64,000 bases of DNA. Source: Streptomyces sp. DI166. Its GTDB lineage: Bacteria; Actinomycetota; Actinomycetes; Streptomycetales; Streptomycetaceae. The notes under the pieces were generated by a model. That model saw nothing but the letters and a program-made list of their open reading frames with translations, searched no databases and was not told the origin of the DNA. Location: contig NZ_FLSP01000024.1 in NCBI RefSeq assembly GCF_900091315.1, positions 1 to 64,000 of the forward strand, written 5' to 3'. Below, piece by piece: positions 34,563 to 45,461 of the stretch. The number at the start of each line of letters is the position of its first letter. The stretch's first letter is position 1. The position numbers were made by a program, and so were the translations under genes.

Positions 34563-35687
34563 TCAGTCCACTATGGCCATCTCCCGGGTGGTGTTGTTCA
34601 GGCGCCTCCCCCCGTCCTCGGTGACCGTGACGATGTCCTCGATACGGACCCCGAAGCGGCCGGGCAGATAGATGCCGGGCTCCACGGAGAAGCACATGCC
34701 GGGCACCAGGGGCTGTTCCTCGCCCTCGACCATGTACGGCGGCTCGTGCGTGGTGACGCCGATGCCGTGCCCGGTGCGGTGAATGAAGTACTCGCCGTAC
34801 CCGGCGTCCTCGATGACCGCGCGGGCGGCCCGGTCGATCTCCTGGCAGGCCACGCCGGGCCGTACCGCGCGGAAGCCCGCCTCCTGGGCCTCGCGCACGA
34901 TGTCGTGGACCCGGCGCTCCTCCTCGGTGGGCTCGCCGACGTGGACGGTGCGGGAGGTGTCGGAGCCGTAGCCGCCGAGCAGGCCGCCGAAGTCGAGGAC
35001 GACCGTGTCGCCGCGCTCGATGACCCGCTCGTCCGCCTCGTGGTGCGGGTCGGCGCCGTTCGGGCCGGAGGCGACGATGGTGAAGTCGACCTGGGAGTGC
35101 CCGTGCTCGCGCAGCAGCCGGGCCAGGTCGGCGGCGACCTCGGACTCCCTGCGCCCGGCGAAGGGCAGCCGCCGGATCTCCTCGTACGTGGCGTCCGCCG
35201 CCGCGCCCGCGGCCGCGAGGCGCTCCAGTTCCGCGGCGTCCTTCACCGCGCGGAGCATCGGCAGCGCCTCGGTGAGGGAGGCGTAGGAGGAGCCGGGCAA
35301 GGTGTGGGTGAGGCCGAGCAGATGCATGGCCCAGGCGTTGTCGCTGATCCCGAACCGGCCGCCGGGGTCCAGCAGGGCGGCGGCGACGGCGTAGGGGTCC
35401 TTGCCGTCGGTCCAGTCCCGCAGGGCCAGCGCGGGCCCGCAGGGCGCCTTGGCGGCGTCCGGGGCCTCCAGGGCGGGCACCACCAGCTCGGGGTCGCGGC
35501 CGGGGACGAGGACGAGCAGGGTGAGCCGTTCGGTGACCGGGGGCGCGTATCCGGTGAGCCACACCAGGTCGGGCCCGGGTGCGACGAGCAGACCGGCGAG
35601 CCCGGCATCACCGGCGGCCCGCGCGGCGCGCTCCATACGGGCCCGGTAGTCCTCGGCGGTGAAGGGGGCGGGCGTCGGGGTGCTCAT
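34563..35687 (-). CDS. M24-family Xaa-Pro aminopeptidase-type peptidase
   Basis: 374 aa. The N-terminal creatinase-like domain (LVAPGPDLVWLTGYAPP) precedes the pita-bread catalytic domain. The five metal ligands are in order: VLDFGG, GSDTSRT, GHGIGV, SVEPGIYL and RIEDIVTV. It removes N-terminal residues before proline using two divalent metals; cytoplasmic. It is followed on the same strand by the APH-like gene with a strong AGGAGG at the junction. Confidence 0.88.
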   Translation of the reverse strand: MSTPTPAPFTAEDYRARMERAARAAGDAGLAGLLVAPGPDLVWLTGYAPPVTERLTLLVLVPGRDPELVVPALEAPDAAKAPCGPALALRDWTDGKDPYAVAAALLDPGGRFGISDNAWAMHLLGLTHTLPGSSYASLTEALPMLRAVKDAAELERLAAAGAAADATYEEIRRLPFAGRRESEVAADLARLLREHGHSQVDFTIVASGPNGADPHHEADERVIERGDTVVLDFGGLLGGYGSDTSRTVHVGEPTEEERRVHDIVREAQEAGFRAVRPGVACQEIDRAARAVIEDAGYGEYFIHRTGHGIGVTTHEPPYMVEGEEQPLVPGMCFSVEPGIYLPGRFGVRIEDIVTVTEDGGRRLNNTTREMAIVD

Positions 35688-35801
35688 CCGTGCCTCCCTG
35701 GACGGGTGAAGGTGACCACGGGCAGCATCCTGCCCGCACGGAGAGGGCGGCGCGAGCCGGTTGACGTTGTTTCCCCGGGGTTGTCGGGCCCGTCCGGCCC
35801 G

Positions 35802-36374
35802 TCAGGTCACCACGCCCGGCACCACGACGAGCTGCTGGTAGCCGCCACTGGCGTGGCGCACCGTCAAGGTGACCTCCCTGCCGGGGCGGGCCTTCGCCAC
35901 CGCGCGGGCGAGGTCGGTCGCGCTGTCGACGCGGGTCCTGCCGAAGGCGAGGAGGATGTCGCCGCGCACCAGGCCCGCCGCGTAGCCGGGGCCCGGGACG
36001 TGGACGCCGACGAGCCGGGCGCCCGCCTTCTCGGCGTCCACCGCCTCCACGCCCAGCGTCGCGCGGGCGGCGCTCGCGGCCGGGGCGGGCCGGGGTCCGA
36101 GCGAGGCGGAGGGGGCGGCGTGGGCGCGGGTGCTCGCCTGCTGTGCCTGCTGGGCCTCGGCGAGTTTGCTCATCCCGATCACCGTGGCGCCGACGGTGCC
36201 GAGTCCGACGCCGGACAGCACCAGGACCGCGCCGACGAACAGCGCGAACAGGGCGGTGGTGAACCGGCGTCCGCGCCGGCGCGCGGCGCGTGGTCGCGGG
36301 GTGGGTGTCGTGCGCGGGCCGTCGCCGGGCTCCCGGCCGGGCATCGGCTTGGGGCGCAACGCGGTGTGTTCCAT
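35802..36374 (-). CDS. Membrane-anchored PDZ domain protein
   Basis: 190 aa: a basic N-terminus (RPRAARRRGRRF), one TM helix (about 38-65), an Ala/Ser/Pro linker and a C-terminal PDZ domain (about 105-185, GVHVPGPGYAAGLVRGDILL). It lacks a protease domain, unlike DegP/HtrA proteins, so it may present or regulate partners at the outer face of the membrane. It precedes the M24 gene on the same strand by 114 bp. Confidence 0.8.
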   Translation of the reverse strand: MEHTALRPKPMPGREPGDGPRTTPTPRPRAARRRGRRFTTALFALFVGAVLVLSGVGLGTVGATVIGMSKLAEAQQAQQASTRAHAAPSASLGPRPAPAASAARATLGVEAVDAEKAGARLVGVHVPGPGYAAGLVRGDILLAFGRTRVDSATDLARAVAKARPGREVTLTVRHASGGYQQLVVVPGVVT

Positions 36375-36497
36375 GGATCGCCTCCGGACGGAGAACCGCG
36401 GTCGGCCTCGGGCTGAGGGCTGCGGTCCGGCTCCGGCTGAGGACTACCCGGCGCTCCGGCGCACAACGTGCCACGAACGAGTGAGACTGACGCCCGC

Positions 36498-37382
36498 TCA
36501 GGAGCGGAAGTCCGGACCCTCCCCGGACGTCAGTGCGAACGCCAGCTCCTGTGCCGCGCCCCGGAGTGCGCCCGCGTGCACCAGCTCCGTGCGGTGGACG
36601 ATCCGGGGCTCGGTGACCGGGACGGCGACCGCGCCGGGCACCCCGGTCGCGGCCCACCGGGGCAGCAGGGTCAGGCCGTGGCCCGCGGCGGCGAGAGCGG
36701 TGAGGGCGCGTACGTCGGCGCCCTCGTAGCGCAGGGCCGGGCGGAAGCCGTGGCCGCCGACCGCCGCGCGGAGCCGGTCGAGCGGCGGGCCCGCCCCGGG
36801 GGCGTCGAGCCAGCGGGCGTCGACGAGGTCGTGCAGGCTCAGCCCGGGACGCCGGGCCAGCGGATGGGCCGCGGGCAGCAGCACGCAGACCGGTTCCTCG
36901 CCCGCGCCGCGTGTGGTCAGCGGTGCCACGTCCGGCATCCGCAGCGGGTCGCTGGGGGCGGCGAGGCCGTCGACGAGGCCCAGGTCGGCGGTGCCGGTGG
37001 CGACGGCCGCCGGGACGCCGTCCCGGGGCAGCACCTTCAGGGTCACCCCGGCCGCCGGGAGCGCGGCCAGGACCGCCGGGCCGAGGGCGGTGGGCGCGGC
37101 GGCGAGCGTCAGCCCGCGCGGGGGCGCCGCGGCCAGCCGTACGACATCCGCGCGGGCCGCGTCCAGGCGCAGCAGCAGGGGTTCCGCGTGCTCCAGGAGG
37201 CGGGCGCCCGCCTCCGTGGGGGCGACCGGGCGGCGGGTGAGGAGCGGGGCGCCGAGGTCCTGTTCGAGGGCCGCGATGTGCTGGGACACCGCCGACTGGG
37301 TGTAGCCGAGTGCGCGGGCGGCCTCGGAGAAGGAGGCGAGGCGGGCGACGGTGACGTAGGTGCGCAGCAGGTGCGGGTCCAT
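36498..37382 (-). CDS. LysR-type transcriptional regulator
   Basis: 294 aa from the ATG at 37382. The HTH includes SFSEAARALGYTQSAVSQHI, followed by a substrate-binding-like domain. Divergent from the GATase-like gene with an 88-bp gap that contains an AT-rich stretch (ATCAGCTCTGCTTATCGGA) fitting the T-N11-A LysR rule. Likely regulator of that gene. Confidence 0.85.
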   Translation of the reverse strand: MDPHLLRTYVTVARLASFSEAARALGYTQSAVSQHIAALEQDLGAPLLTRRPVAPTEAGARLLEHAEPLLLRLDAARADVVRLAAAPPRGLTLAAAPTALGPAVLAALPAAGVTLKVLPRDGVPAAVATGTADLGLVDGLAAPSDPLRMPDVAPLTTRGAGEEPVCVLLPAAHPLARRPGLSLHDLVDARWLDAPGAGPPLDRLRAAVGGHGFRPALRYEGADVRALTALAAAGHGLTLLPRWAATGVPGAVAVPVTEPRIVHRTELVHAGALRGAAQELAFALTSGEGPDFRS

Positions 37383-37470
37383 GGCGACCAGGATGACATC
37401 AGCTCTGCTTATCGGAAGTGCAGGGATCATCGTTGGACGTGAACTCGCGACGGCGCCCAGGATGAACGCC

Positions 37471-38187
37471 ATGACCGAGCCCCTCGCGCGGGTCGCCCTG
37501 GTCGGCGACCGCTCCCCCAATGTCGTGTCCCACACCCGGCTGCCTCTCCTCCTCGACGCGCTCGCCGACCGGGAGCGGCTGCTCCTCGACGCGTACTGGG
37601 TCCCCTCCTGGCAGGCCGCCGCCGGGCCCGGTGCCGTGGACGGCTTCGACGCGGTGTGGGTGGTACCGGGCAGCCCGTACCGCAGCGAGGCCGGGGTGCT
37701 CCGGGCGATCCGCGCCGCACGTGAGGGGGGCATCCCCTTCCTCGGGACGTGCGGCGGCTTCCAGCACACGCTGCTGGAGTACGCCCGCGAGGTCTGCGGG
37801 CTGACCGGCGCCGCCCACGCGGAGAACGACCCGGACGCCGCCGACCCGCTGATCGAGCCGCTGGCCTGCTCGCTGGTGGGTCACGAGGGCGCGGTGCTCG
37901 TGGAGCCGGACTCGCTCGCGCGGTCGGTGATCGGCGCGGAACGGACCGTCGAGCGCTACTTCTGCGCCTACGGCGCCACCCGCCACCTCGACACCCTGAC
38001 CGCGCACGGACTGCGCTTCTCGGGGCACGACGAGGACGGCCACGTCCGCATCGCCGAACTGCCGGACCACCCCTTCTTCCTGGCCTCCCTCTTCCAGCCG
38101 GAACTGTCCGGCGACGGCTCCCGCCCGCACCGGATGGTCTCGGCGTGGGCCAGGGCGGCGGTGGAACGGGCGCGCGGCCGGAGGTGA
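37471..38187 (+). CDS. CTP synthase C-terminal-like class I glutamine amidotransferase
   Basis: 238 aa from the ATG at 37471 (AGGA upstream). It is related to the glutaminase domain of CTP synthase but stands alone. The nucleophile elbow GTCGGFQH carries Cys94. Near the C-terminus FQPELSG has Gln209 where a class I GATase has the catalytic His before PE. Partial triad loss suggests altered or absent glutaminase activity. Divergent LysR regulator. Its partner is unknown. Confidence 0.7.
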   Translation: MTEPLARVALVGDRSPNVVSHTRLPLLLDALADRERLLLDAYWVPSWQAAAGPGAVDGFDAVWVVPGSPYRSEAGVLRAIRAAREGGIPFLGTCGGFQHTLLEYAREVCGLTGAAHAENDPDAADPLIEPLACSLVGHEGAVLVEPDSLARSVIGAERTVERYFCAYGATRHLDTLTAHGLRFSGHDEDGHVRIAELPDHPFFLASLFQPELSGDGSRPHRMVSAWARAAVERARGRR

Positions 38188-38219
38188 GGCCGAGGGCCGG
38201 ACCAGCAGGCCGGCGGGGG

Positions 38220-38248
38220 TGACAGTGGACGGCCCAGGGTCACTGTCA
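38220..38248. promoter_or_regulatory. Inverted repeat upstream of the 509-aa gene
   Basis: TGACAGTG, 13 bases, CACTGTCA: a perfect 8-bp inverted repeat 25 bp before the start codon. Operator or terminator of the upstream gene. Confidence 0.4.
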
Positions 38249-38272
38249 GTGGGGGCTGTTACGTTCTGTGAC

Positions 38273-39802
38273 ATGACCGACGACGCGCTGCGCACCCTGC
38301 GCCAGAACCCACGCCTGGCCGACCTGGCCGCGTTCCCGTTCGACTTCGACCTGAGCCGGGCCGAGCACGGCGAGCCGGTCCGCCTGGCCTCGGGCGCGCC
38401 GATCGAGGCCGTGGCGGGAGACGGGGCGGGCGGCACGTATTTCGTGTGCGCGGGCGGCCCGATGCTCTACGCCGACTCCGAGGGCCGGGCCGGGATCATC
38501 GGCTCCACTGCCGACGAGGCGCTCCAGGTGGTGCTGGGCCTGCCGTGCTGGTTCGACTTCGTGGACCTGTCGCCTGGGGACGGCGCGGAGGTGATCCTCG
38601 CGCGGGCCGCGCAGGCGCTCCGCGAGGACGACCGCTTCGAGGCGGCCCGCGCCGAACTGCGCGCCGCGCTGGGCTTCCCCGACCGCTCCCCGGTGGAGCT
38701 GGTGGCCCTGCTGCACTCCGCGCTTCTGCGCACGGAACCCGACTTCGTGCTGCTCAACGACGAGGAGGGCGGGGCCTACGACCTGCTGGACCCGCATCCG
38801 CGCCCGCCCCTGTGGGAGCCGGTGCTGGCACAGGGCCGCGCGGATCTGGCCCTGCTGCGCACGGGCGACCGCGCCGACCGGGACGCGGTCGCCGATGACC
38901 CGGTACGGCGCCGACTCGCCCTGCGGGCCGCGCAGTTCGACCGTGCCGAGGGCGACGGAGACTGGCTGCGGCAGTTGCTGCGCCGGGAGGCGGAGTCGTC
39001 GATGACGGACGAACTCCGGCTCGCCGCCGTCCTCGTGGGGCGGTACGGGGACGTCGCCGACCTGCCCCTGCTGCACGAGGTCCGTGAGACCGACTTCGAC
39101 ACGCACTGCGGGCTCAGCGAGATGCCCGAGCCGGGCGCGGACGCCGCCGAACTGCTGCGCTGGGCCGAGGAGCTGGACGAGTGGATGTTCGGCTCCGATC
39201 CGGACGACGAGCCCCTGTCCCTGTGGACCGGGCTCGCCCTGGACCAGGGCATGACGGAACTGGCCCGAGTCCCGCTGATCCGCGCGCTGGACGAGATCTT
39301 CCTGGACCAGAGCAGGCTCCGGCGGACCGACGATCCGAGCCGCCTGGACACCTCCGAGCTCAGCTGGCTGGCCACCGAGTTGGAACGAGCGGGCGATCTC
39401 GGGCAGGCGCTACGCGCCCGCCGTCTGTATGCCTCCCTCCAGGAGACGGCGTGGGACCGGATATCGGCCCTGCGCGACCAGGCCCGGCTGGAGCGGGAGG
39501 ACGGGCAACTCCCGCGAGCCGTGCGCTCGCTGGCCTCGATACGCGCCATCCTGGCCGACCCCGGCGACGACTCCCTGACGCACTGGGACCGCGTCAACCA
39601 CAGCCGGTTCACCGTCGAGGAGCACTACGCCCTCACCCGGGCCCTCGCCGACGCCGGTCTCATCGAGGAGGCCGGCGCACTGCTCGCCGCGGCGGACGCG
39701 ATGCTCGGCGGGCTCTCGGGGCAGGGACTGGAGCGCCTGCGAGAGCTCGCCGAGGAGACCGCCGAACGGGTCCGGGACCCCCGGGACGTCGATCCGGCCT
39801 GA
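38273..39802 (+). CDS. Hypothetical 509-aa protein, possible SUKH-like N-terminus
   Basis: I do not recognise the family securely. The first roughly 110 residues (GGTYFVCAGGPMLYADSEGR, then ALQVVLGLPCWFDFVDLSPG) look like a SUKH/SMI1-type domain. The remainder is helical and acidic with TPR-like helices (ELERAGDLGQALRARRLYA). SUKH proteins often serve as immunity or chaperone-like partners, but no toxin gene adjoins. Soluble; no Cys clusters. It ends only 4 bp from the convergent geosmin synthase gene. Confidence 0.6.
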   Translation: MTDDALRTLRQNPRLADLAAFPFDFDLSRAEHGEPVRLASGAPIEAVAGDGAGGTYFVCAGGPMLYADSEGRAGIIGSTADEALQVVLGLPCWFDFVDLSPGDGAEVILARAAQALREDDRFEAARAELRAALGFPDRSPVELVALLHSALLRTEPDFVLLNDEEGGAYDLLDPHPRPPLWEPVLAQGRADLALLRTGDRADRDAVADDPVRRRLALRAAQFDRAEGDGDWLRQLLRREAESSMTDELRLAAVLVGRYGDVADLPLLHEVRETDFDTHCGLSEMPEPGADAAELLRWAEELDEWMFGSDPDDEPLSLWTGLALDQGMTELARVPLIRALDEIFLDQSRLRRTDDPSRLDTSELSWLATELERAGDLGQALRARRLYASLQETAWDRISALRDQARLEREDGQLPRAVRSLASIRAILADPGDDSLTHWDRVNHSRFTVEEHYALTRALADAGLIEEAGALLAAADAMLGGLSGQGLERLRELAEETAERVRDPRDVDPA

Positions 39803-39806
39803 GCAC

Positions 39807-41987
<2,181 letters not shown>

Positions 41988-42152
41988 CTACCCGGGGCCC
42001 CGGGCGGGCATCCGTACGCCGGGACATGATCACACCATCGCGTGAAACCGACGGAAACCGGCCAACTCCGCATGCGTACTGTGGTGTTCCGGTTACGGTC
42101 CGCCGCGCCGGGTGCTCTTGCCGAGGCCCGGCGGTGGCGCCACCGTGTTCGC

Positions 42153-43004
42153 ATGACCTCCTTCACGCTCCCCCATGAGCTGCACGGCGACGGTGCCCAC
42201 AAGGTGTTCGCGGTGCACGGCTGGTTCGCGGACCGGTCGGCGTACGCGAGCGTCCTGCCGGACCTCGACGTCCTGTCCTTCACCTACGCGCTGGTCGATC
42301 TGCGCGGGTACGGCGAGGCGAAGGACGCTGCGGGGGCGTATACGACGGCCGAGGCGGCCCAGGATCTGCTGGAGCTGGCCGACCGGCTCGGCTGGGAGCG
42401 TTTCTCGGTCGTCGGGCACTCGATGGGCGGCTCGGTCGCCCAGCGGCTGCTGGCGCTGGCGCCCGAGCGGCTGCGGCGGATCGTGGGGGTCTCCCCGGTG
42501 CCCGCCTCGGGGCTGCCGCTCCCGGCGGAGCAGTGGGAGCTGTTCGCGGACGCGGCGCACCTGCCGGAGAACCGCCGCGCGATCATCGACTTCACCACGG
42601 GCGGGGTGCGGCCCGCGGCCTGGCTGGAGCGCATGGTGGCCCGTTCGCTGGCGGTGAGCGACCCGAAGGCGTTCCGGGCCTGGCTGGACTCCTGGGCCGG
42701 GGAGGACTTCCACACCGAGGTGGCGGGTGCCCGGGTGCCCGCCCTGGCCTTGGCGGGGCGGCTCGATCCCGCGCTGTCGGCGGGCCTGCTGCGGGAGACC
42801 TGGCGGCGCTGGTACCCGTACGGCGAGGTGCGGGAGCTCGCCGGGGCCGGGCACTACGCCATGGACGAGTCCCCGCTGGAGCTGATCCAGGTGGTGGAGG
42901 CGTTCCTGGACGCGGACGACGGGGACGACACCGACGACCTGGACGAGTTGAACGACCTGGACTACGCGGACGGGTCCTGGGCGGCCGAGGGTGAGCAGGC
43001 GTGA
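42153..43004 (+). CDS. Alpha/beta-fold hydrolase
   Basis: 283 aa from the ATG at 42153 (MTSFTLPHELHG). The nucleophile elbow is GHSMGG (Ser90), HGW forms the oxyanion-hole region, and the catalytic His is in GAGHYAMDES. The C-terminal tail is highly acidic (DADDGDDTDDLDELNDLD). It overlaps the P450 gene at GTGA, so the two are expressed together. Substrate unknown; an ester or epoxide product or precursor of the P450 reaction is possible. Confidence 0.8.
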   Translation: MTSFTLPHELHGDGAHKVFAVHGWFADRSAYASVLPDLDVLSFTYALVDLRGYGEAKDAAGAYTTAEAAQDLLELADRLGWERFSVVGHSMGGSVAQRLLALAPERLRRIVGVSPVPASGLPLPAEQWELFADAAHLPENRRAIIDFTTGGVRPAAWLERMVARSLAVSDPKAFRAWLDSWAGEDFHTEVAGARVPALALAGRLDPALSAGLLRETWRRWYPYGEVRELAGAGHYAMDESPLELIQVVEAFLDADDGDDTDDLDELNDLDYADGSWAAEGEQA

Positions 43005-44263
43005 CCGTCCGGCCGTCCCCGTCCGCCCCCGATGTCTTCGATCCCCGGCAGTACGCCGAAGGCGTGCCCTACGCCGCCTACCGCGTCCTGCGCGACCACT
43101 ACCCCGTGTCCTGGCAGGAGGAGCCCGAGGTGCTGGGCTGGCCTGCCGGGCAGGGGTTCTGGGCGGTGACCCGGCACGCGGACGTGGTGCGGGTGCTGAA
43201 GGACGCGCTGACGTACTCCTCCCACCTGGGCGCCACCCAGATCCGCGACCCCGATCCGGAGGACCTGCCGTTCATCCGGCGCATGATGCTCAATCAGGAC
43301 CCGCCTCAGCACGGCAGGTTACGCCGCCTGGTGAGCCGGGCGTTCACCCCGAAGCGCATCGACCGGTTCACCGCGCTCGCCGGGAAGCGCGCCCGGCACC
43401 TGTTCGCGCAGGCCCTGGAGACCGCCCGGGAGCAGGACGGCACCGTCGATCTGGTCACCGCCGTCACCGACGACTACGCCCTGCTCAATCTGGCCGATCT
43501 GCTGGGCGTCCCGGAACGCGACCGCAAACTGCTGCTGCACTGGACGCAGCGGGTGATCGGCTACCAGGATCCCGACGAGTCCGGGCCGACGGTGCGCGAC
43601 GCGGCGGGCCGGCCGGTCAATCCGCGCTCCCCGGCGATGCTGCGGGACATGTTCGACTACGCCGGTGAACTGGCCGTCTACAAGCGGCGGTACCCGGCCG
43701 ACGACGTGATGACCATCCTCGCGCACGACGCCGAACTGACCGCCCCCGAGCTGGAGATGTTCTTCTTCCTGCTCACGGTCGCGGGCAACGACACCGTGCG
43801 CGCCGCCGCCCCGGGCGGTCTGCTGGCGCTGGCCGAGCACCCGCGGTGGTACGCGCGACTGCGCGCGGAGGAGGTCGAACTGGACCCGGCGGTGGACGAG
43901 TTGCTGCGCTGGCACCCGCCGGTGCTGACCTTCCGCCGGACCGCCGCCGTCGACACCGAGCTGGCCGGGCAGCCAATCCGGGCCGGGGACAAGGTCGTGG
44001 TCTTCCACGCCTCCGCCAACCGCGACGAGCGGGTGTTCGCGGAGCCGGACCGGCTCGACCCGACCCGTTCCCCGAACCCGCACGTCTCCTTCGGCGACGG
44101 TCCGCACGTCTGCCTGGGCGCGCACTTCGCGCGGCTCCAACTGCGGGTGCTGTACCGGGAGTCGCTGCGGGCCCTGCCGGTCCTGCGCACCGCCGGTCCG
44201 CCCGTGCGGCTGGTGTCGAACTTCATCAACGGCATCAAGTCGCTGCCGGTCGAGGTGGAGTGA
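43001..44263 (+). CDS. Cytochrome P450, contains TTA codon
   Basis: 420 aa from the GTG at 43001. I-helix AGNDT (261-265), ExxR in ELLRWHP (300-303) and heme loop FGDGPHVCLGAHFARLQ with Cys371 are all present. Class I bacterial P450, needing ferredoxin and reductase not encoded here. Leu107 is encoded by TTA (43319-43321), so translation depends on the bldA tRNA. Coupled to the hydrolase upstream. Ends 4 bp from the convergent ARMT1-type gene. Confidence 0.88.
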   Translation: MTVRPSPSAPDVFDPRQYAEGVPYAAYRVLRDHYPVSWQEEPEVLGWPAGQGFWAVTRHADVVRVLKDALTYSSHLGATQIRDPDPEDLPFIRRMMLNQDPPQHGRLRRLVSRAFTPKRIDRFTALAGKRARHLFAQALETAREQDGTVDLVTAVTDDYALLNLADLLGVPERDRKLLLHWTQRVIGYQDPDESGPTVRDAAGRPVNPRSPAMLRDMFDYAGELAVYKRRYPADDVMTILAHDAELTAPELEMFFFLLTVAGNDTVRAAAPGGLLALAEHPRWYARLRAEEVELDPAVDELLRWHPPVLTFRRTAAVDTELAGQPIRAGDKVVVFHASANRDERVFAEPDRLDPTRSPNPHVSFGDGPHVCLGAHFARLQLRVLYRESLRALPVLRTAGPPVRLVSNFINGIKSLPVEVE

Positions 44264-44267
44264 GCGT

Positions 44268-45443
44268 TCAGCCACGCACCTGGATCAGGGCGTGGCTGCC
44301 GCTGGTGCGCCAGCTCTCCTGCTCCGCGGCGGTCAGGGCGGCCACCGTGTCCGGGTCGAGGCCGGTGATCACCTCGGACTTGAGGGTGCGCAGGGCGGCC
44401 ACGGGGCCGGGGAAGTAGGCGGTGACGTCGGAGAAGGGGGTGGTCGGGGGCCAGCGGCGGTCGCCCACCAGGCGACGGTAGTTGAGGTCGCCCTTGAGGA
44501 TCGTGACCGTGGCCCCTGCCAGTTCCGCGCGCAGGTCGTCGGGCATCTCCTCGTAGGGCAGGGGCGCGCAGGAGAAGGGGTGGGCGCGGATCGTGAGCCG
44601 TCCGTCGGTGAGCGCCGCCCACAGGGTGTCGCCGTACGCCCGTGCCGCGCCCGGCGCCTGCCCGAGCCGCCGCACGGCGTCGAGGACGTCGGCGGGGGTC
44701 GCGTCGGAGACGAAGTACGGGTAAGGCTTGACGTGCAGGACGGCGCGCGCCACCCGCCCCCGGTCGAGGAGATGGGCGATCAGCAGGAGGTCGGGGACGA
44801 GTTCGCGGCCCGCGTTGTCGGCGATCAGACAGAGCAGCGGGGCGGTCCGGCCGGGCGGCAGCAGGGACCACAGGGCGCCGCTGTCGTCGGCGACCAGCGG
44901 AGGGGTGCCGGAGGGGCTCGTACCGTCGGCGGTGGAGAGCCGGAAGCCGAGGTCGGCGCGGTTGCCCCACAGGGAGCCGTGCAGCAGGGCCCGGTCCCGC
45001 TCGTCGGGCGACAGTGCGGCGAGGTCGTCCAGCGCGGCCAGTTCCTCGTCCGTCTCCGGGGAGTCCAGCTCGGCCAGCTTGGCGGGGCGGAAGGGGTCGA
45101 TGCCCTGCCAGGCGCCGGAGGTGAAGTAGCCGGTGGCTTCGAGGAGCCGGCGGTAGAAGTAGCTCTCCGCCCACAGCCAGGGGGCGTCGGTCCAGGGTTG
45201 GCCCGTGTGGTCGGCGATGCCCCAGTCCTGCCACCGGTTCCGGTCGTGGGCGCCGTCGGGGAGCGGTTCGACGACGCCCTTGGTGCACTCGTGCAGCAGC
45301 GCGTCGAGTGCGGCGCGCTGCCCGGGGCCGTACGGGACCGCCGCGCGCACCTGCTCGATGATCGCGGGGTGCCGCTCGGTCAGCACGGTGTGCGGGAAGG
45401 AGCCGGGTGCGTCGCCGAGGATCACGGGCGGGGTGTCGTCCAT
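44268..45443 (-). CDS. ARMT1-family damage-control phosphatase (DUF89)
   Basis: 391 aa. DUF89 signatures are SLWGNRADLG, CLIADNAGRELVPDL and ILKGDLNYRRLVGD, with LKSEVITGLD near the end. These metal-dependent enzymes remove phosphate from damaged or overflow metabolites such as fructose-1-phosphate; here the exact substrate is not evident. Soluble. It runs in the same direction as the regulator gene 45462-46127 and lies 18 bp from it, possibly co-transcribed. Confidence 0.82.
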   Translation of the reverse strand: MDDTPPVILGDAPGSFPHTVLTERHPAIIEQVRAAVPYGPGQRAALDALLHECTKGVVEPLPDGAHDRNRWQDWGIADHTGQPWTDAPWLWAESYFYRRLLEATGYFTSGAWQGIDPFRPAKLAELDSPETDEELAALDDLAALSPDERDRALLHGSLWGNRADLGFRLSTADGTSPSGTPPLVADDSGALWSLLPPGRTAPLLCLIADNAGRELVPDLLLIAHLLDRGRVARAVLHVKPYPYFVSDATPADVLDAVRRLGQAPGAARAYGDTLWAALTDGRLTIRAHPFSCAPLPYEEMPDDLRAELAGATVTILKGDLNYRRLVGDRRWPPTTPFSDVTAYFPGPVAALRTLKSEVITGLDPDTVAALTAAEQESWRTSGSHALIQVRG

Positions 45444-45461
45444 GCGGCGACCGTATCGCGG

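Noticed and set aside
43001..44263. P450 as the conservon-associated CvnE
   Set aside because: It lies 11 kb from cvnABCD, on a different operon with a hydrolase.
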